The notes under the pieces: model-generated
Databases searched by the model: none
Told to the model about the DNA's origin: nothing
The model's input: the letters and a program-made list of their open reading frames with translations, nothing else
Assembly: GCA_003223695.1 (NCBI GenBank)
Contig: QHVY01000125.1
Coordinates: forward strand, 1-22,875
DNA: 22,875 nucleotides
Direction of reading: 5' to 3'
From: Acidobacteriota bacterium
GTDB lineage: Bacteria; Acidobacteriota; Thermoanaerobaculia; Gp7-AA8
Shown: piece after piece, positions 21,113-22,875 of the stretch
Numbering within the stretch: position 1 is the stretch's first letter
How the letters are laid out: each line of letters opens with the position of its first letter
Program-made: the position numbers and the translations under genes

Positions 21113-22609
21113 TTACTCCACTTGCGCTTCTTCCTGCGTCTCGGCCTCGGCCTCTTCATCAGTCGGTTCTTCGGTCGGCGTGGCCTGAACTTCCTCATGC
21201 CGGGTCGCGATCTCGATGACTTTCGCCGCGCTGTCCGCGTCGATGCCTTCGATCGCCATCAGATCGTCGGTTGAGGAATTCAGAACCGAGTCGAGATCGT
21301 CATAGCCCGCTGCTTCGAGCTTGTCGGCGAGCTCCGCCGGCATATCGTCGATGTCGTGCACGTTCGTCTGCGAGCGCTGGTCGGCCATCGCTTCCTGCAG
21401 CATGGCGCTGAGCGCATCGGCGACTTCGCCTTTCACTTCCTCTTCCGACTTGATGTCGATCTTCGCGCCGATCAGCTCGGCTGCGAGCCGGACGTTGAGT
21501 CCGCGCTTGCCGATGGCCAGCGACAACTGATCGTTATCGACGATGACGTCGAGATGCGGCCGGTGCGCTGACTCGTCGCTGGTCACGCTGACGCGCGTGA
21601 TTTTGGCCGGCGCCAGTGAATTCTGCGCGAATGTCACCACATCATCGTTCCAGGGAATGATGTCGATTTTCTCTCCGCGCAGCTCGCGAATGATCGACTG
21701 CACGCGCGATCCCTTCATGCCGACGCAGGCGCCGACCGGATCGACATCGCGTTCGCGCGAGGCGACCGCGATCTTCGCGCGCTCGCCTGGCTCGCGCACT
21801 GCGCCTTTGATGACAACCGTGCCGTCGTAGATCTCGGGCACTTCCATCTCGAACAGTTTGATCAGCAAACGCGGATCGGTGCGCGAGAGAACAACCTGCG
21901 GGCCCTTCGGCTGCGTGTGCACATCGATGATCACGGCCTTGATCCGATCGCCCTGCGAGTAACGCTCGGCCCTCGACTGCTGCGATCGCGGGATGATCCC
22001 CTCGGTCTTGCCGTTGAGGTCGATGATCATGTCGCCGCGTTCGAATCGCTTCACGTAGCCGTTCTCGAGCTCGCCGACTTTGCCGGCGAATTCGTTGTAG
22101 ACCTTCTCGCGCTCCGCCTCGCGCACCTTCTGATAGAGGACCTGCTTGGCCGACTGGGCGGCGATGCGGCCGAATTCATCGGCATTCTTCGTCAGCGGGA
22201 TGTGGACCTCGTCGCCCTGCTCGACTTCAGAGTCGATCTTCTGGGCTTCGTACGTGCGGATCTGCATGTTGGGATCCTTCACGACGTCGACGACTTCCTT
22301 GGTGACGTAGCTGAGGCGAATCTTGCCGTTGACTTCGACGTTCGGATCGATTTTGCGCGCCTGCTCCAGCGTCCACTGAGCCTGCGGATCTTCGATCTGA
22401 TTCTCGTCCTCGACCACTTCCTTGATGACGTACATCGTCATCTGACCGCTGTTGCGATCGATGACTGTCTCCATCGGCTCGCGCGTTTTGTAGTATTTGC
22501 GCGCAGCAGTGGCCAGGGCGTCTTCCAACGCTTTGAAAACGCGCTCGACGTCGATCGACTTCTCGTACGCCAGCGCTTTGATGTTTTTGCTGAGGTTCTC
22601 GTCGAACAT
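21113..22609 (-). CDS. nusA: Transcription termination/antitermination factor NusA
   Basis: The 498-residue protein binds RNA polymerase and modulates pausing, termination and antitermination. It has the N-terminal domain (NIKALAYEKSIDVERVFKAL), an S1 domain with GYVKRFERGDMIIDLNGKTE, and tandem KH domains including GACVGMKGSRVQSIIRELRG and QLSLAIGKRGLNVRLAAELIG in part. A C-terminal helix-hairpin-helix-like segment (LADKLEAAGYDDLDSVLN) and a strongly acidic Glu/Thr tail follow. The start is two codons after the rimP stop. Upstream of infB in the canonical order. Confidence 0.97.
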   Translation of the reverse strand: MFDENLSKNIKALAYEKSIDVERVFKALEDALATAARKYYKTREPMETVIDRNSGQMTMYVIKEVVEDENQIEDPQAQWTLEQARKIDPNVEVNGKIRLSYVTKEVVDVVKDPNMQIRTYEAQKIDSEVEQGDEVHIPLTKNADEFGRIAAQSAKQVLYQKVREAEREKVYNEFAGKVGELENGYVKRFERGDMIIDLNGKTEGIIPRSQQSRAERYSQGDRIKAVIIDVHTQPKGPQVVLSRTDPRLLIKLFEMEVPEIYDGTVVIKGAVREPGERAKIAVASRERDVDPVGACVGMKGSRVQSIIRELRGEKIDIIPWNDDVVTFAQNSLAPAKITRVSVTSDESAHRPHLDVIVDNDQLSLAIGKRGLNVRLAAELIGAKIDIKSEEEVKGEVADALSAMLQEAMADQRSQTNVHDIDDMPAELADKLEAAGYDDLDSVLNSSTDDLMAIEGIDADSAAKVIEIATRHEEVQATPTEEPTDEEAEAETQEEAQVE

Positions 22610-22615
22610 GTTGCT

Positions 22616-22875
22616 TCAGATCTCCACTTCCAACCGCGTCTCTTTCACCGTATCGAGCGGGATTCGGTAGTCAGGATCTTTCTTCACCGCCGGATCGCTG
22701 ACCACGATCGTGTCTCCGTCGAACTCTTTCAACCTGCCCACAATGACGTGCAAGCCTCGAATCGGCGTCTCGGTTTTCACCCGAACCAGCCGACCAAGGA
22801 ACTTCTGGTAATCCGACTGCTTGTAAAACTTACGGTCGAGGCCGGGTGACGATACTTGCAGCTCGTACTCGGCCG
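22616..22875 (-). CDS. rimP: Ribosome maturation factor RimP, C-terminal part
   Basis: The frame enters from the right edge and ends with TGA at 22616, leaving 86 C-terminal codons. EYELQVSSPGLDRKFYKQSD is the conserved RimP core. It is followed by the SH3-like C-terminal domain (FLGRLVRVKTETPIRG, VGRLKEFDGDTIVV and a closing ETRLEVEI). RimP assists 30S subunit assembly. It is the first gene of the cluster visible here and lies six bases before the nusA start. Confidence 0.93.
   Translation of the reverse strand, partial: AEYELQVSSPGLDRKFYKQSDYQKFLGRLVRVKTETPIRGLHVIVGRLKEFDGDTIVVSDPAVKKDPDYRIPLDTVKETRLEVEI

Noticed and set aside
21917..22849. A 310-codon plus-strand frame opposite nusA and rimP
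   Set aside because: Antisense to two clearly conserved genes.

Overview
The window looks like a high-GC (roughly 60% by eye) Gram-negative environmental bacterium. My best guess is Acidobacteriota or a neighbouring phylum. The guess rests on the order rimP-nusA-infB-DUF503-rbfA-nrnA-truB, di-haem oxidoreductase and DUF5777 genes, an isolated B12-binding methylmalonyl-CoA mutase subunit, and many palindromic intergenic repeats. No rRNA, tRNA, CRISPR array or transposase gene was seen.

Layout. 1-1.7 kb (+): the end of a beta-propeller-like protein, then a secreted di-haem oxidoreductase. 1.8-3.8 kb (-): a GAF/HD-GYP cyclic-di-GMP phosphodiesterase. 3.9-7.6 kb (+): a BoxB/PaaA-type diiron protein, a frameshifted haem-type lipoprotein, a DUF5777 outer-membrane-like protein and a zinc-ribbon membrane protein. 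13.3-7.7 kb (-): one long operon running from a TIGR01777-type epimerase through a small membrane protein, DCC-type thiol oxidoreductase, TetR regulator, GNAT acetyltransferase, B12-binding mutase subunit and a broken biotin-dependent carboxyltransferase to a HAD phosphatase. Its promoter is readable and is flanked by two matching palindromic operators that the operon's own TetR may bind. 22.9-13.5 kb (-): the ribosome-maturation/transcription operon. It is split by a block made of a secreted intradiol-dioxygenase-like gene (+) and an ECF sigma/FecR-type anti-sigma pair (-), with the anti-sigma frame running without a stop into rbfA.

The most striking non-coding feature is a family of about 50-bp elements. 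Each is a head-to-head pair of hairpins bracketed by GTRG...CYAC tags. I find five copies: four overlap or abut a stop codon and one lies inside the infB coding sequence. In one copy the GTAG tags provide the stop codons of two convergent genes. Stem sequences differ among copies but pairing is preserved, which fits REP/BIME elements mobilised by REP-associated tyrosine transposases. Other repeats are a longer palindrome family (three copies), a 30-bp perfect inverted repeat, and two tandem duplications (period 98 and 177 bp) that each copied gene ends together with a palindrome.

Several genes carry apparent indels (carboxyltransferase, haem-type lipoprotein, epimerase 3' end), so either real decay or draft-assembly errors must be considered.
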